Part shown: positions 18,411 to 28,065 of the stretch, in pieces
How the letters are laid out: the number at the start of each line of letters is the position of its first letter
How positions within the stretch are numbered: position 1 is the stretch's first letter
The notes under the pieces: model-generated
What the model was told of the DNA's origin: nothing
Databases searched by the model: none
The model's input: only the letters and a program-made list of their open reading frames with translations
Position numbers and translations under genes: made by a program
NCBI RefSeq assembly: GCF_036967215.1
Contig: NZ_CP146016.1
Span: forward strand, 152,501 to 216,500
Length of the DNA stretch: 64,000 nucleotides
Direction of reading: 5' to 3'
Source: Sulfolobus tengchongensis
GTDB lineage: Archaea > Thermoproteota > Thermoprotei_A > Sulfolobales > Sulfolobaceae

Positions 18411-19179
18411 TAGTCTACAAGTAATTTCCTTTTTTCTTTCAATTTTCTTAGCTTTACCCACACTATATTTATTATTTTATGGTTATGGACCATTTTTTGT
18501 TAAATCCGTTGCATTCGGTAAATCTTTATTTTACTCAATAGCTTTAACCTTTTTTGCATCTGCCATAGCTATAGCTATAATTGTTTTCTTGTTTACTCCT
18601 TTGGCGTATTATCTAGCTCGTCATAAAAATCCAATTATAGAAACTTTGGTGGACGTACCTGCATCAATTCCTCATCCTTTGGTTGGAATTGCGTTAATTT
18701 TTATTGATAGTCCTACTAATCCTTTAGGTGCCTTTTTATATTATCATGGCATTGTTTTTTATTATACTTATTTAGGTCTAATATTAGCCCTAATTATAGT
18801 TTCTAGCCCCATTTATATTCGTTCTATGCAAAACTTCTTCGAGTCTCTTCCTAGGTCATATGAAATATACGCAATGAGTCTTGGAGCATCGGAATTTAGA
18901 GTGTTTATATCTATAGCCTTACCATTATCAGTAAAGGGAATAGTATCTGCGGGGTTGACTTCTATTGCTAGAGCTATAAGTGAGTTTGGATCTGTTGTAA
19001 TAATAGCTCCGTATGTAACTGGTTGGATATTTAATGGAGCTTATGTGGCCTCTGTCTATATCTATAATGAATTCTTAACTTATTTTAACGCATCTGTTAG
19101 TGCGTCAGCATCCCTTTTACTTTTTTCTTTAATATTAATAGTGATAACGAGAATAACAAATCATTTTCTATCAAAATAA
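18385..19179 (+). CDS. ABC-transporter permease, molybdate/tungstate/sulfate type
   Basis: 264 residues with about six hydrophobic segments and the cytoplasmic EAA loop (EIYAMSLGASEFRVFISIALP) that docks the ATPase; a membrane component of WtpB/ModB/CysU type. Its start lies inside the binding-protein gene, so the two are translationally coupled. No ATP-binding subunit follows; the next gene is a Kelch protein. The ATPase must therefore be encoded elsewhere or be shared. Confidence 0.85.
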   Translation: MRVTFPKFSSLQVISFFLSIFLALPTLYLLFYGYGPFFVKSVAFGKSLFYSIALTFFASAIAIAIIVFLFTPLAYYLARHKNPIIETLVDVPASIPHPLVGIALIFIDSPTNPLGAFLYYHGIVFYYTYLGLILALIIVSSPIYIRSMQNFFESLPRSYEIYAMSLGASEFRVFISIALPLSVKGIVSAGLTSIARAISEFGSVVIIAPYVTGWIFNGAYVASVYIYNEFLTYFNASVSASASLLLFSLILIVITRITNHFLSK

Positions 19180-19295
19180 ATTTCAGATGAGAAATTTTGT
19201 ATATCATTTTTTAACCGATACCATTCCTTAGCGATAAAATCTTCTCCATCATTATGGAAATCCTTTTAAAACTTTGTGTAGTGAATAATGGTAAT

Positions 19296-21458
19296 ATGAA
19301 AAAACGGAGGATAGTTATTTTATTTCTATTATCGCTGTTATTATTTCAAAGTATTATTTTACAAGCCTCCTCGCAAAAATTCACTGTTACTTCCCAATAT
19401 TTATCTTCCCTACCTTTTCCAACTTCTCATTCTGCAGTAGTATACTATAATGGTAGTATATACGTGATAGGTGGCGACTCATACCCAAATGAGGTTTGGA
19501 TATATTCTAATGGGAGTTGGCATCTTGGGCCATATCTTCCCTTTGATATTATTGCAGCTTCAGCTGTAGTTTTCGATAATACAATATATGTCATCGGTGG
19601 CTATAATAATTCTGGTATAATTCCATATGTACTTAAGCTTAGTGGTAATTCGTGGGTTGTTGTAAGTAATAATATGCCGTTTCCATCATATGATACAATA
19701 TCCTTTGTTTATAATGATGTGATATACGTTATAGGCGGGGAGAATACCACAAATCTAGTAGGCTATTATTTTCCACCTTCCAACGTAACAAGAGTGTTTT
19801 ATCCAACTAATGACAGTTGGAGAATTATAGGTTATATGCCAGTACCTACTGTTGATGGAGGCTATGTGTTCAATGGAACTAACCTTATTATAGCTGGGGG
19901 ATATATCGGTTATGGGGTATATACTAATGATATTCTAATTTACAACCCTCAGACCAATCAATGGCAAGTTCTCAATGGTGTTCTTCCGTTCTGGCTTAAA
20001 GGTGAATCAGTTGCATATTACAGAGGGATCCTATTTATAGTAGGAGGTTACGCTTTCACTGGAAGCTCTGGCGGTGTTAACAATGCAATATACGCTTATT
20101 ATGGTGGAAATCTTTATAGAGTGGGCTATCTTCCAATTCCCATTTATGATGCAGGGTATACTCAAGTTGGTAACATGCTATATCTTGTTGGAGGTATTGG
20201 TAGTTCGCTAAGTGACGTTACAGCGTTGCAAGTCGTATCATTTAACTTTCCACCTCTTCCACCTAAGATTATCTCTTATTCTGCTGGTAATGAGAGTGTG
20301 ACTTTGGGTTGGACTCCAGTTAAGTTAGCGACGGGTTATGAAATAATTTACTGGAATAACAATGGTTTTAACACCTCCATCAACGTTGGTAATGTTACCA
20401 GTTATACTATAATCAATCTCCAAGATGGGATGACTTACTACTTTGAAGTTCTTGCTTACAATTCAATAGGTTATTCATCTCCATCAAATCTTGTTTCCTT
20501 AACTCCTGCGTCTGTTCCAAATTCACCAATACTCACTTCTGTAAAATATGGGAATGAAAATGTAACGTTAGTCTGGTCACCTCCAAGCTTTAATGGTGGA
20601 TATTCGATATTAGGCTATTATGTGATTGTGAAGAATCAGAACTCCATTGTTAGATCCTATTTTGTTAATTCTACTACTCTAACGATAGCTAATCTATCTC
20701 CTAACGTGACCTATAATGTTCTGATTTATGCTTCAAACAAACTTGGTAATAGTACTCCTTTAGTAATTACTGTTGTTCCAATAACTAAGGCTACTGTTTT
20801 TGCATTCATAACTAAGCTACAAGATGGTATCCTTGTAAATTGGTCAATAACTTTTCCCGCTAACGTAAGTTTAGAGCTGTATTATCAGAATGGTTCTTTA
20901 CTATCACAAGTAGTAAATATTAGAAGTAATAGTTACATGTTTAAACTACCTCAAGAGGGCAATTATACATTAATTATACTAGCTTCTAACTCTGCTGGTG
21001 TTTCTAAATACACGTATAATATAGAGTATTACCTTCCTCCAGAGACTCCTCAAGTTTCCTTAATAGGATTTGGAAATAACCTATACATAGACTGGAATGA
21101 CGTACCTGGTGCATTAACGTATTTAGTTTTTGTTAATAATAGTTTAATTTACCAAGGTCCTAGCACTAGTGTTGTGACCAATATTAGTAATGGTACCTAT
21201 TTAATCAAGGTTCTTGCGGTAAATCCAGCTGGTGTTTCATCACCTGGTATAGCAGTCCTTCATTATAGCGGAGATTACATCACAGTTGTTAAAATGAAAA
21301 TAGTTAATGTAACTATTGTAAATAAGATTGTTTCCGCTTCGTCTAGTAATAATGATGGTCTGAGTTTACAACAAAGTATTGTAATCATATTGTTAACCAT
21401 AATGATTTTGCTAAGTATCGCCATAATAACTAGGAGTAGAAGTAGTAGTGAATGGTAG
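19296..21458 (+). CDS. Secreted Kelch-repeat / fibronectin type III surface protein
   Basis: About 720 residues. ATG 19296 gives a clean signal peptide (KKRRIVILFLLSLLLFQ) and fits a leaderless start behind the TATA element near 19262-19270. Roughly six Kelch blades follow (IYVIGGDSY, IYVIGGYNN, IYVIGGENT, LIIAGGYIG, LFIVGGYAF, LYLVGGIGS), enough for one beta-propeller. Next come three to four FN3-like domains (VTLGWTPV, VTLVWSPPSF, and others), many N-X-S/T sequons, and a C-terminal membrane anchor with a basic tail. An extracellular binding or enzymatic role is likely but unknown. Confidence 0.85.
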   Translation: MKKRRIVILFLLSLLLFQSIILQASSQKFTVTSQYLSSLPFPTSHSAVVYYNGSIYVIGGDSYPNEVWIYSNGSWHLGPYLPFDIIAASAVVFDNTIYVIGGYNNSGIIPYVLKLSGNSWVVVSNNMPFPSYDTISFVYNDVIYVIGGENTTNLVGYYFPPSNVTRVFYPTNDSWRIIGYMPVPTVDGGYVFNGTNLIIAGGYIGYGVYTNDILIYNPQTNQWQVLNGVLPFWLKGESVAYYRGILFIVGGYAFTGSSGGVNNAIYAYYGGNLYRVGYLPIPIYDAGYTQVGNMLYLVGGIGSSLSDVTALQVVSFNFPPLPPKIISYSAGNESVTLGWTPVKLATGYEIIYWNNNGFNTSINVGNVTSYTIINLQDGMTYYFEVLAYNSIGYSSPSNLVSLTPASVPNSPILTSVKYGNENVTLVWSPPSFNGGYSILGYYVIVKNQNSIVRSYFVNSTTLTIANLSPNVTYNVLIYASNKLGNSTPLVITVVPITKATVFAFITKLQDGILVNWSITFPANVSLELYYQNGSLLSQVVNIRSNSYMFKLPQEGNYTLIILASNSAGVSKYTYNIEYYLPPETPQVSLIGFGNNLYIDWNDVPGALTYLVFVNNSLIYQGPSTSVVTNISNGTYLIKVLAVNPAGVSSPGIAVLHYSGDYITVVKMKIVNVTIVNKIVSASSSNNDGLSLQQSIVIILLTIMILLSIAIITRSRSSSEW

Positions 21459-21461
21459 CAA

Positions 21462-21558
21462 TGGGGCCGCCGGGATTTGAACCCGGGACCACCAGCGTTC
21501 TGGTGGTTAGGGATTTATCCCCAGGCTGGCATCCTAGTCCAAGCTAGACTACGGCCCC
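21462..21558 (-). tRNA. tRNA-Pro(GGG) with a 21-base intron
   Basis: Acceptor GGGGCCG/CGGCCCC, T arm CCGGG-TTCAAAT-CCCGG and anticodon stem CCAGC/GCTGG are all perfect. The anticodon loop is interrupted by an intron at 21498-21518 (canonical 37/38 site). The splice site forms a bulge-helix-bulge: central helix CTGG/CCAG, bulges GGA and AAC, cut as GG^A and AA^C. The mature loop is CTGGGGC, anticodon GGG. Discriminator A at 21462; CCA is not encoded. A TATA-like TTTTTAAACC lies upstream on the minus strand. Confidence 0.95.
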
Positions 21559-21727
21559 CTTAATAAAGTACATGGATGGGTTTAAAAATTAACCTATTGT
21601 TAATACCCACGTAATACTTTTACTTTCGGTCTACTCTCTCCCCTTTTTAACTACGTTTGTATAACAAGTATCACAGCAGTTTTGGCTATATTAAAATACT
21701 AAGATATATGTTAATAGGTGGTCTACA

Positions 21728-21955
21728 ATTCCAATAAGATACGTATGCAGAAATTGTGGTGAAATGTTACATAGGTTTGAAAAAGTGGGACAAGATTTTT
21801 ATGGGGTTAGAACGCCATCTGAGATCAAATCGATATTTGGTGGAAAATGTCCTAAATGTGGGCATGAATTAAGTGCTCCTACACTAGATGACATAAAGAT
21901 ATCACTAAAAAAAAGGGCTACTAAGTCAATGATTTTAGAACAGGTGAGATATTAA
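21728..21955 (+). CDS. Small zinc-ribbon protein with a probable non-canonical ATT start
   Basis: Two CxxC knuckles, C-R-N-C near the N terminus and C-P-K-C about 30 residues later, make a zinc ribbon; the first knuckle lies upstream of the first in-frame ATG (21764). No in-frame ATG, GTG or TTG exists between that knuckle and the upstream stop region, but an ATT at 21728 follows GGTGGTC by seven bases, giving IPIRYVCRNCGE as N terminus. About 75 residues. Likely a nucleic-acid or ribosome-associated zinc ribbon; function unknown. Converges with the RIO-like kinase gene, overlapping by 21 bases. Confidence 0.7.
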   Translation: MPIRYVCRNCGEMLHRFEKVGQDFYGVRTPSEIKSIFGGKCPKCGHELSAPTLDDIKISLKKRATKSMILEQVRY

Positions 21956-22534
21956 CTCTTGTAACGATATTTCCTTCTTAGCATATTTAATTGCCAAGTC
22001 ACGTCTATTTAGATAGTTCGATAATAATTTCGTTACATTCCGTGGATATACCTTTATAGTTACTGAATCATAATCTAGGATGTAAGTTCTATTATTACTT
22101 ACCATTACGTTTTTCCACGGTCGACTTAATTCTTGATGTTCTATGAATTTATCCTCTAATATTTTAGCCCTATGGAGTAGATCAATTATAATTTCTTTCT
22201 TTTCGTTCCTAGACAAGTGTCTTCCGCTGATATACTCCATTAAAATGAAATTCTTGCCATAGTCGTAAACTTTTGGTGCTACTTCCTCTCCAGCTTTGAT
22301 TTGCACTTTAGCTTCAAGTTCTAAGGTTTCTTTAGGAGAGTCTGTTCTTCTTATTTTCAACACTTTATTTTCATCAACCAGAACTACTATTCCCGTTTTC
22401 CCTTTTCCCAATATTCTCACTTTCCCTATGGACTTAGGCCCAAATGAGTAAGCATAGTCAAAACCAGCTTTTCTTAGTTCTTCCTCTATTTCTTTAGAAA
22501 AAGTAGGATAGATAAAGTGTTTTATTTCAACCAA
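21935..22534 (-). CDS. RIO/Bud32-like serine/threonine protein kinase
   Basis: About 200 residues. Kinase landmarks are [13 protein letters not shown] (nucleotide loop), KVLKIRR (VxK lysine), ILMEYISG (hinge), [13 protein letters not shown] in place of HxDxxxxN, and ILDYDSVTI in place of DFG. This reduced kinase, with Glu where most have the catalytic Asp, resembles the small archaeal predicted kinases of the RIO-like superfamily. TTG at 22534 gives a 13-base overlap with the CCA-enzyme gene; a TTG at 22591 would add 19 residues. Operon with cca and thpR. Confidence 0.8.
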   Translation of the reverse strand: MVEIKHFIYPTFSKEIEEELRKAGFDYAYSFGPKSIGKVRILGKGKTGIVVLVDENKVLKIRRTDSPKETLELEAKVQIKAGEEVAPKVYDYGKNFILMEYISGRHLSRNEKKEIIIDLLHRAKILEDKFIEHQELSRPWKNVMVSNNRTYILDYDSVTIKVYPRNVTKLLSNYLNRRDLAIKYAKKEISLQELISHLF

Positions 22535-23760
22535 GTTGGAGTTTTCCTCAAGAACTTCATTATTTGTTGGTCTTCTGGTTTCTGTAACCAATAAGTCTCA
22601 ATATTATATTTCGCTTTTAGAACTATATTCTTTTTCACTATACTTTCAGCATCATACTCTTTTCTTTCTTTTATGGAATACAACCTCCCATCTTCTCCTA
22701 TCCATATGTTTTCATTTTTATCTATAAAACTCTCCACAGTCGAAGCATAGAACGGTGGTCCTATATTTAGATAGTACTGTCCAATATCTTTGCTCTCCAG
22801 TTGAACTGCAATAGTAATTTCACTATTATCTCCCCACGCTTGCGTATCAATTACTTTGAAACCGTATTGTGTTAGTGCAGTGTTTATTTTGCTTATACTT
22901 CTCTTTATCTGACCCCATATTATATCTTCTGTAACCTTTTCCTTAATGCTTATTTTTGTAATTAGTATGTCACCTTTTATTCTCTCCTCAACTTTCCTTG
23001 ATGGGAAGAAGAATTCTATTGATGGGTTTTTTAAATAATATCGTGAAGCTATTGAGAACGTGGCTATGTTTTTTAATGAGACTGCAGCTGTTACATTCCT
23101 TCTAGGATCCACTGGATCTGGCATTATTAACGGTTCAGTAAATGTCTTACTTGGTTTTATTAATTCTAATGTTATTGGTGGTTTCCATTTTGAGGCCTCT
23201 TCTAAGGTTTTCCTGAAGCTCCCATAATAAATTATTAAAAGTTCTGTTGCGTAGCCTGAGAATCCTTGTATTTTTATTTCGGCTCCGTAAACTCCTATTC
23301 CTTTCATAAATCTCTTTAATAACCTAACTTCATCCTTACCCTTTTCATCCAAGCGTGATGTCACATATTGTGTGTGAAATGGCGTTCTATCAACTGCAGT
23401 TATTGCCTTATCTCCACTTTCGACTCTTAATGCCGGTACTATGTCAACTTCTATTCCGTTAATGTAAACTATCACGTAAGGATGCTCTGCATACGCCAAG
23501 ATATAATCTAAATCCCTAACTCTGTTTGTTATTTCACTTAACGCATTTCTCTCTAAGTATTCTTTACCTAAATCTTTAGGATAAAACACGAACACGTCTA
23601 TGTCAGTATCTTGCTTGAGCCAAGTTCCCTTTCTATACGATCCTTCTATTTCAAAGTCTAAGCCTTTCAGCCTTTCCTTTATTACTTCGATAACTTTCTC
23701 TATTTTATTCTCATCTTCTCTAGACGGCTTTATTAGCTTTAGAACTTCCTCCTCTATCAA
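22522..23760 (-). CDS. cca: CCA-adding enzyme (archaeal class I tRNA nucleotidyltransferase)
   Basis: 412 residues, normal for the family. The polymerase-beta-type active site is [20 protein letters not shown] (residues about 41-60), with a third carboxylate in [10 protein letters not shown]. It adds CCA to tRNA 3' ends, which is needed here because all three tRNA genes in the window lack encoded CCA. The gene overlaps thpR upstream (41 bases) and the kinase downstream, so it is part of a tight RNA-maturation operon. Confidence 0.96.
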   Translation of the reverse strand: MIEEEVLKLIKPSREDENKIEKVIEVIKERLKGLDFEIEGSYRKGTWLKQDTDIDVFVFYPKDLGKEYLERNALSEITNRVRDLDYILAYAEHPYVIVYINGIEVDIVPALRVESGDKAITAVDRTPFHTQYVTSRLDEKGKDEVRLLKRFMKGIGVYGAEIKIQGFSGYATELLIIYYGSFRKTLEEASKWKPPITLELIKPSKTFTEPLIMPDPVDPRRNVTAAVSLKNIATFSIASRYYLKNPSIEFFFPSRKVEERIKGDILITKISIKEKVTEDIIWGQIKRSISKINTALTQYGFKVIDTQAWGDNSEITIAVQLESKDIGQYYLNIGPPFYASTVESFIDKNENIWIGEDGRLYSIKERKEYDAESIVKKNIVLKAKYNIETYWLQKPEDQQIMKFLRKTPTWLK

Positions 23761-24304
23761 TTGCTTTCACTTCAAATAATTTATCATAAATTGGGCCTTT
23801 TGGAGTTAACGTACTTTTGAAGAGAATTACGTTAGCTACTTCAAAATTCCCTACATCTATGTTTATGTTTTCATTAATTAAACTTATAAGATTATTAATT
23901 GAATTTAAACTCTTTACTCTGCCTATTGTTAAGTGCGGTGTAAATTCCTTTTCGTCCTCTGGCCTGATTTTTCTTCTTAGTAATTCATTAAGCAAGTAAG
24001 ATCTAATTTGCCTAAGTTGTTGTTGTCCTTCGATCATTCCAACCCAAATTACTCTTGGTCTAGTTAGATTTGGAAATGCTCCTAAACCTTTAAGGGTAAC
24101 GGTAAATTTGTCAAATTTTAAACCACTCATAGCCTCTTTAACGTCCTCTACTCTATCATCTCGCACCTCCCCCAAAAATAATAGTGTAATGTGAATGTTG
24201 AAAGGTTCAACCAATTTTATGTCGGCTCCAGTATTTTTCACTAATTCAAGTAGTTCTATTAGTTTAGGAAATTGCGGAACTTCTATACCTATAAAGAGCC
24301 TCAT
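23720..24304 (-). CDS. thpR: RNA 2',3'-cyclic phosphodiesterase (2'-5' RNA ligase family)
   Basis: 194 residues of the 2H phosphoesterase family. The two HxTx motifs are HITLLFLG (with preceding IHIT) and PHLTIGRVK, about 80 residues apart. First gene of the operon thpR-cca-kinase, with a short AT-rich region shared with the divergent UPF0200 gene. Reported activities of the family are opening of 2',3'-cyclic phosphate ends and 2'-5' ligation of tRNA half-molecules in vitro. Confidence 0.93.
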   Translation of the reverse strand: MRLFIGIEVPQFPKLIELLELVKNTGADIKLVEPFNIHITLLFLGEVRDDRVEDVKEAMSGLKFDKFTVTLKGLGAFPNLTRPRVIWVGMIEGQQQLRQIRSYLLNELLRRKIRPEDEKEFTPHLTIGRVKSLNSINNLISLINENINIDVGNFEVANVILFKSTLTPKGPIYDKLFEVKAIDRGGSSKANKAV

Positions 24305-24334
24305 AATTTTTAAACCTCCATATTGAGTTATTTG

Positions 24335-24889
24335 GTGGTCACAATTAAAGTCATTTTGATTACTGGAATGCCGGGATCGGGTAAAAGTGAATTTTCGAAG
24401 ATATTAAAAGAGAAGGGTGCTAGAATTATAGTAATGAGTGATGTGGTGAAAAAAAGGTATTCAATAGAGGCAAAGCCAGGAGAGAGATTAATGGATTTTG
24501 CAAAGAGATTGAGGGAAATTTATGGAGATGGAGTAGTTGCCAGACTTAGTGTAGAAGAGTTAGAAAGTAGCAAGTATAATCTAGTAGCATTTGATGGTGT
24601 AAGGAGTTTGGCAGAAGTTGAGGAATTCAGAAGACTTTTGGGCGATGACATATACATTGTCGCTATACACTCACCACCAAAACTGAGATATAAGAGAATG
24701 ATTGAAAGAATGAGGAGTGACGATTCAAAGGAGGTTTCCGACTTGATTAGAAGGGATAGGGAAGAGCTTAATCTAGGTATAGGAGAAGTTATAGCAATGG
24801 CTGATTATATTATAGTTAATGACTCTACGTATGAGGAATTTAAGAAGCGATGTGACGAAGTAATAGATAGAGTGTTAAAAAATGGTTAA
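24335..24889 (+). CDS. UPF0200 P-loop nucleotide kinase-like protein
   Basis: About 184 residues of an adenylate-kinase/dephospho-CoA-kinase-like fold. The Walker A motif is [10 protein letters not shown] near the N terminus, the substrate side has VMSDVV and [13 protein letters not shown], and the lid region is [13 protein letters not shown] 24335 is preferred because the TATA element (AATTTTTAAACC, near 24305-24315) predicts initiation there; TTG starts at 24323 and 24332 are in frame. It overlaps the UPF0201 gene by eight bases; in other archaea these two families are neighbours or fused. Substrate unknown. Confidence 0.85.
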   Translation: MVTIKVILITGMPGSGKSEFSKILKEKGARIIVMSDVVKKRYSIEAKPGERLMDFAKRLREIYGDGVVARLSVEELESSKYNLVAFDGVRSLAEVEEFRRLLGDDIYIVAIHSPPKLRYKRMIERMRSDDSKEVSDLIRRDREELNLGIGEVIAMADYIIVNDSTYEEFKKRCDEVIDRVLKNG

Positions 24890-25319
24890 AGTTATGGTTG
24901 TTACTGAAGTAAGACCCTCAGAGAATTTAAATAAAGTTCTTTCCGCGATTATGAATTTCTTTGACTTTGATAAAATGAATATAAGAAAAGAAGGCATAAT
25001 TGACATTTTAGTCTTAGAGTCGAACACTCTTAAGAGTTTACTTAAACTTCATAAAGCACTAAGGAATGAGAGAATTTTAGACTCTGCGAGAAAATATTTG
25101 ATAAGAGGTATAGAAGGAAATACCATAGCCTTTATGATACATAAACAAGCGGCAGCAGTTAAGGTTTTAAGTTTTGTCGATAGTGATAAGGAATCTCCTT
25201 TGGGCGCAATCAAATTCTACATTCAATATCATAATCCTAAAGAAGTAGTAGATTGGTTAGCTCCTAGAACTGCACATGGTGTGCCTCTCTGGGAAAATCC
25301 TATACCCCCAGATGATTGA
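24882..25319 (+). CDS. UPF0201 family protein
   Basis: 145 residues beginning [19 protein letters not shown], typical for this conserved archaeal family, with a C-terminal segment [24 protein letters not shown] that is strongly conserved. Partner gene of UPF0200 in many archaea. Structure-based proposals suggest an RNA- or nucleotide-binding role but I know no established function. It ends exactly at the 3' end of the RNase Z gene (25320) on the other strand. Confidence 0.85.
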   Translation: MVKVMVVTEVRPSENLNKVLSAIMNFFDFDKMNIRKEGIIDILVLESNTLKSLLKLHKALRNERILDSARKYLIRGIEGNTIAFMIHKQAAAVKVLSFVDSDKESPLGAIKFYIQYHNPKEVVDWLAPRTAHGVPLWENPIPPDD

Positions 25320-26195
25320 TCATTTAAGCGTTATGTATGATAAGTCATCTGGTAATATGGACTTCAAGAATATTCTTCTAGCTTCTCTTAAATGCAACGA
25401 AACGTCATCATATCTAGGACTTATATGGGTTAGTGCCAATAATTTTACTGAGGCTTCTAAGGCGACTGTGGCTGCATCACCTACGTTAGAATGACCATAA
25501 GTATAAGCTGAAGGTTCATTTAGAAACGTTGCTTCATGAATTAACAAGTCCACGTTTTTTACGGAGTCAATTACAGATTGACAAGGTCGTGTGTCTCCAG
25601 TATAGGCTATTTTTAGACCTTTCTTGACTATTAAATAATCATCTGGTTTCAATACCTTGCCGTTAAATTCAACTGGATTTCCTTCTTTTAGTTTCCTTAT
25701 TATCCTCCAATCCTTTATTCCTTCATCTCTTATTTTTTCTTCATTTATCTTAACCCTATCTTTCTCTATTATTAGATATCCTTGAGATTCTATTGTATGG
25801 CAAGTTTTAAATGTAGTTATCGTAATATCTGAATCACTATATGCGTCGATAAATTCTATTTTGAATGGTGGATAAAATTTAGAATATTCAAATGCGGTAA
25901 AAAGAAAATCCTTGAGTTTTCTTGGTCCTAGCAAATATAAAGTATCTTTTCTGTCCAATAATCCCATGCTAGCTATTAGACCTAATAATCCAAATACGTG
26001 ATCTCCATGCATATGGGAAATTCCTATTACCTTTATTGAGTTTATTCCTAATTTATAACTCATTAATGTGTATTGCGTCCCTTCTCCACAATCTAATAAG
26101 ATGTTTAGAGCTTCCCTTCTTATTAAAAATGCTGGCAATCTCCTTTTTTTTGATGGAGAACCTCCACTTGTCCCTAGAAAGAATACTTGGATCAC
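25320..26195 (-). CDS. rnz: RNase Z (tRNA 3' endonuclease)
   Basis: 291 residues, short-form RNase Z of the metallo-beta-lactamase fold. Landmarks are FLGTSGGSPS, the zinc motif HMHGDH (with preceding GISHMHGDHVFGLLGL), DTRPCQSVI, LIHEATF and HSNVGDAA, HISPRYDD near the C terminus. It cuts tRNA precursors after the discriminator base so that the CCA enzyme can act. Overlaps the G10 methyltransferase gene by four bases; same operon as prs and trmG10. Confidence 0.95.
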   Translation of the reverse strand: MIQVFFLGTSGGSPSKKRRLPAFLIRREALNILLDCGEGTQYTLMSYKLGINSIKVIGISHMHGDHVFGLLGLIASMGLLDRKDTLYLLGPRKLKDFLFTAFEYSKFYPPFKIEFIDAYSDSDITITTFKTCHTIESQGYLIIEKDRVKINEEKIRDEGIKDWRIIRKLKEGNPVEFNGKVLKPDDYLIVKKGLKIAYTGDTRPCQSVIDSVKNVDLLIHEATFLNEPSAYTYGHSNVGDAATVALEASVKLLALTHISPRYDDVSLHLREARRIFLKSILPDDLSYITLK

Positions 26196-27139
26196 TTCTT
26201 CTGCACCACGTATATTGCTCTAGTTAAGCTCTTATGCGAATATAGATAATGTAATCCTCTTAATATAAAACTATTTTCCCTTAACTTATCTATAAAATTG
26301 AATTTAGCATCAGTTGCAAACACAAGATATCCATCTTTAATTAAAGATTCAGCAACAGAAGAGAAGAACTCCTCATAAAGTTTAATTAACTCACTACCTT
26401 TACCTTTTGTCGATCTTCCATATGGGGGGTCGGTAGCTATTGAGGTTAGATTGTGAAATGGTAGATTGGTAGCAGATGAAAATAATAAATGACAGTCATA
26501 TTTGAAATAATTTAAATTTAATTTCGCTTTATCTAACATTTTCCTATCTATGTCACTTCCTATACAATCATAATTTAACCACTTAGCCTCTATTACTATT
26601 GACCCCGTGCCAACAAAGGGATCAACTAAGATTTTTCTGGGTCTAGCTAAATTTACTAATAACCTTGATGTTTCAGCATTCATAGTCCCTGACTGGGAAA
26701 AAGGTTTTTTCTCATGTGCAATGAGGCTCTTGGAATCAATCTCTTCTTTTATCTTACCTACTATAATTACTCCATCAGTGAATATTAAATCGATTTTTTC
26801 ACATCCCTTAGCTATTTTTATTCCACGTTTTATCTCGTAATTTAACACGTGGTGTTTATCTCTCTGCGATCCTAGTATGATGTCTTCTTTTATCCAGAAG
26901 CATTCTCCTAGTTCTTTAAGTTTTTCATTGATTTCTTTGGGGTCATCAGAGATATGAATTAGTTCACCGCTTCTCTTTATTCTAGCTGATTTCTTAGCTA
27001 TTCCCTCTTTATATCCCTCAAATACTGCAACTCCACTAAAATAGGATACTTCAGAATCTTCACGGTTTATCAATGCTTTTAACTCAGCTAACGAAAGAAA
27101 ATAGTTATTTCCTTTTAATACTGCATAACCCTTTTTCAT
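26192..27139 (-). CDS. tRNA guanosine-10 N2-methyltransferase (Trm-G10/Trm11-like)
   Basis: 315 residues. The N-terminal half is a THUMP-type RNA-binding region; the C-terminal half is a Rossmann-fold methyltransferase with the SAM motif DPFVGTGSIVIEA and the N-methylation motif TDPPYG. It would form m2G/m2,2G at position 10 of tRNAs in the cytosol. ATGA-type overlaps with rnz downstream and prs upstream show a single operon, so tRNA processing genes are co-expressed with PRPP synthetase. Confidence 0.9.
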   Translation of the reverse strand: MKKGYAVLKGNNYFLSLAELKALINREDSEVSYFSGVAVFEGYKEGIAKKSARIKRSGELIHISDDPKEINEKLKELGECFWIKEDIILGSQRDKHHVLNYEIKRGIKIAKGCEKIDLIFTDGVIIVGKIKEEIDSKSLIAHEKKPFSQSGTMNAETSRLLVNLARPRKILVDPFVGTGSIVIEAKWLNYDCIGSDIDRKMLDKAKLNLNYFKYDCHLLFSSATNLPFHNLTSIATDPPYGRSTKGKGSELIKLYEEFFSSVAESLIKDGYLVFATDAKFNFIDKLRENSFILRGLHYLYSHKSLTRAIYVVQKK

Positions 27140-28011
27140 AAGCTTAATGCTATTGAATGTGAGATGTCTATGGTTATTATATCTTTATCAGTCGTTTTAA
27201 CAGTGTTAGTGCCTATTAGTGTCTTAACTCCCGCTTCTCTTAATCTTTCCTTTGCATCTCCCACTAGTAATAGATGGATACCAACGGCTATTACACTTTT
27301 AGCACCTAAAGAGTAGGCTAGCTTTGATGCTTGAGATATAGTTCCTCCGGTGCTTATTATATCATCTATTATCACAACGTCTTTATCTTTTAGGCTTACG
27401 TTTGGTGCTTCTTTAATTCTAACCTCCCCTGTATTTCTATCTCTTTCCTTCTCTATATAAGAATATGGTGCACCTATTTCTTCCGCTATTTTTCTGGCTC
27501 TCTCGAGTGCTCCTCTATCCGGTGCTAATATAAAGGGATTCGAAGTTAACTCCTTTATTTTCTTTGAAATTTGATGATAAGGATGAATTATTTTGAGTTC
27601 TCCTTTAAAATATGATAATTCTTCGGGTTTATGTGGCTCTACTACTACTAAAGAGTCTACCCCAACTTCACCTAGGATATGTAGTATAGTTTTTATGCTT
27701 ACAGCTTCTCCATCTTTAAATCTCCTATCTTGCCTACTATAAGCTAAGTATGGTACTATGGCAGTAAGCTTTCTGGCGCCAAGATCTTTTATCGTCTCTG
27801 CAATTAAGAAAAGCTCTATTAAATGTTTATCTTGGGGATAATCAGTTGTTTGAACTAGTAATACATCCTCGCCTCTTATAGATAATGGAACCCTTATATA
27901 AGACTCTCCATCTGGGAAAATCTTGTTTTCCACTTTTACCAGTGGTATGGATAATATTTTTGATAAACTTTCATCTATTCCATTTGTGGCTGTACCACCT
28001 ATTATTATCAT
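27136..28011 (-). CDS. prs: Ribose-phosphate pyrophosphokinase (PRPP synthetase)
   Basis: 291 residues. Typical segments are the flexible loop YSRQDRRFKDGEAVS, and the PRPP-binding motif VVIIDDIISTGGT. Length is of the archaeal short type. Makes PRPP from ribose-5-phosphate and ATP for purine, pyrimidine and histidine synthesis. First gene of the operon prs-trmG10-rnz; its promoter region lies in the 54 bases shared with the divergent GPN GTPase gene. Confidence 0.96.
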   Translation of the reverse strand: MIIIGGTATNGIDESLSKILSIPLVKVENKIFPDGESYIRVPLSIRGEDVLLVQTTDYPQDKHLIELFLIAETIKDLGARKLTAIVPYLAYSRQDRRFKDGEAVSIKTILHILGEVGVDSLVVVEPHKPEELSYFKGELKIIHPYHQISKKIKELTSNPFILAPDRGALERARKIAEEIGAPYSYIEKERDRNTGEVRIKEAPNVSLKDKDVVIIDDIISTGGTISQASKLAYSLGAKSVIAVGIHLLLVGDAKERLREAGVKTLIGTNTVKTTDKDIITIDISHSIALSL

Positions 28012-28065
28012 TACTATTATGTCTAAGGAGAAGTTTTTAAGATTAAAAGCAGAGTGTAAACAGCT

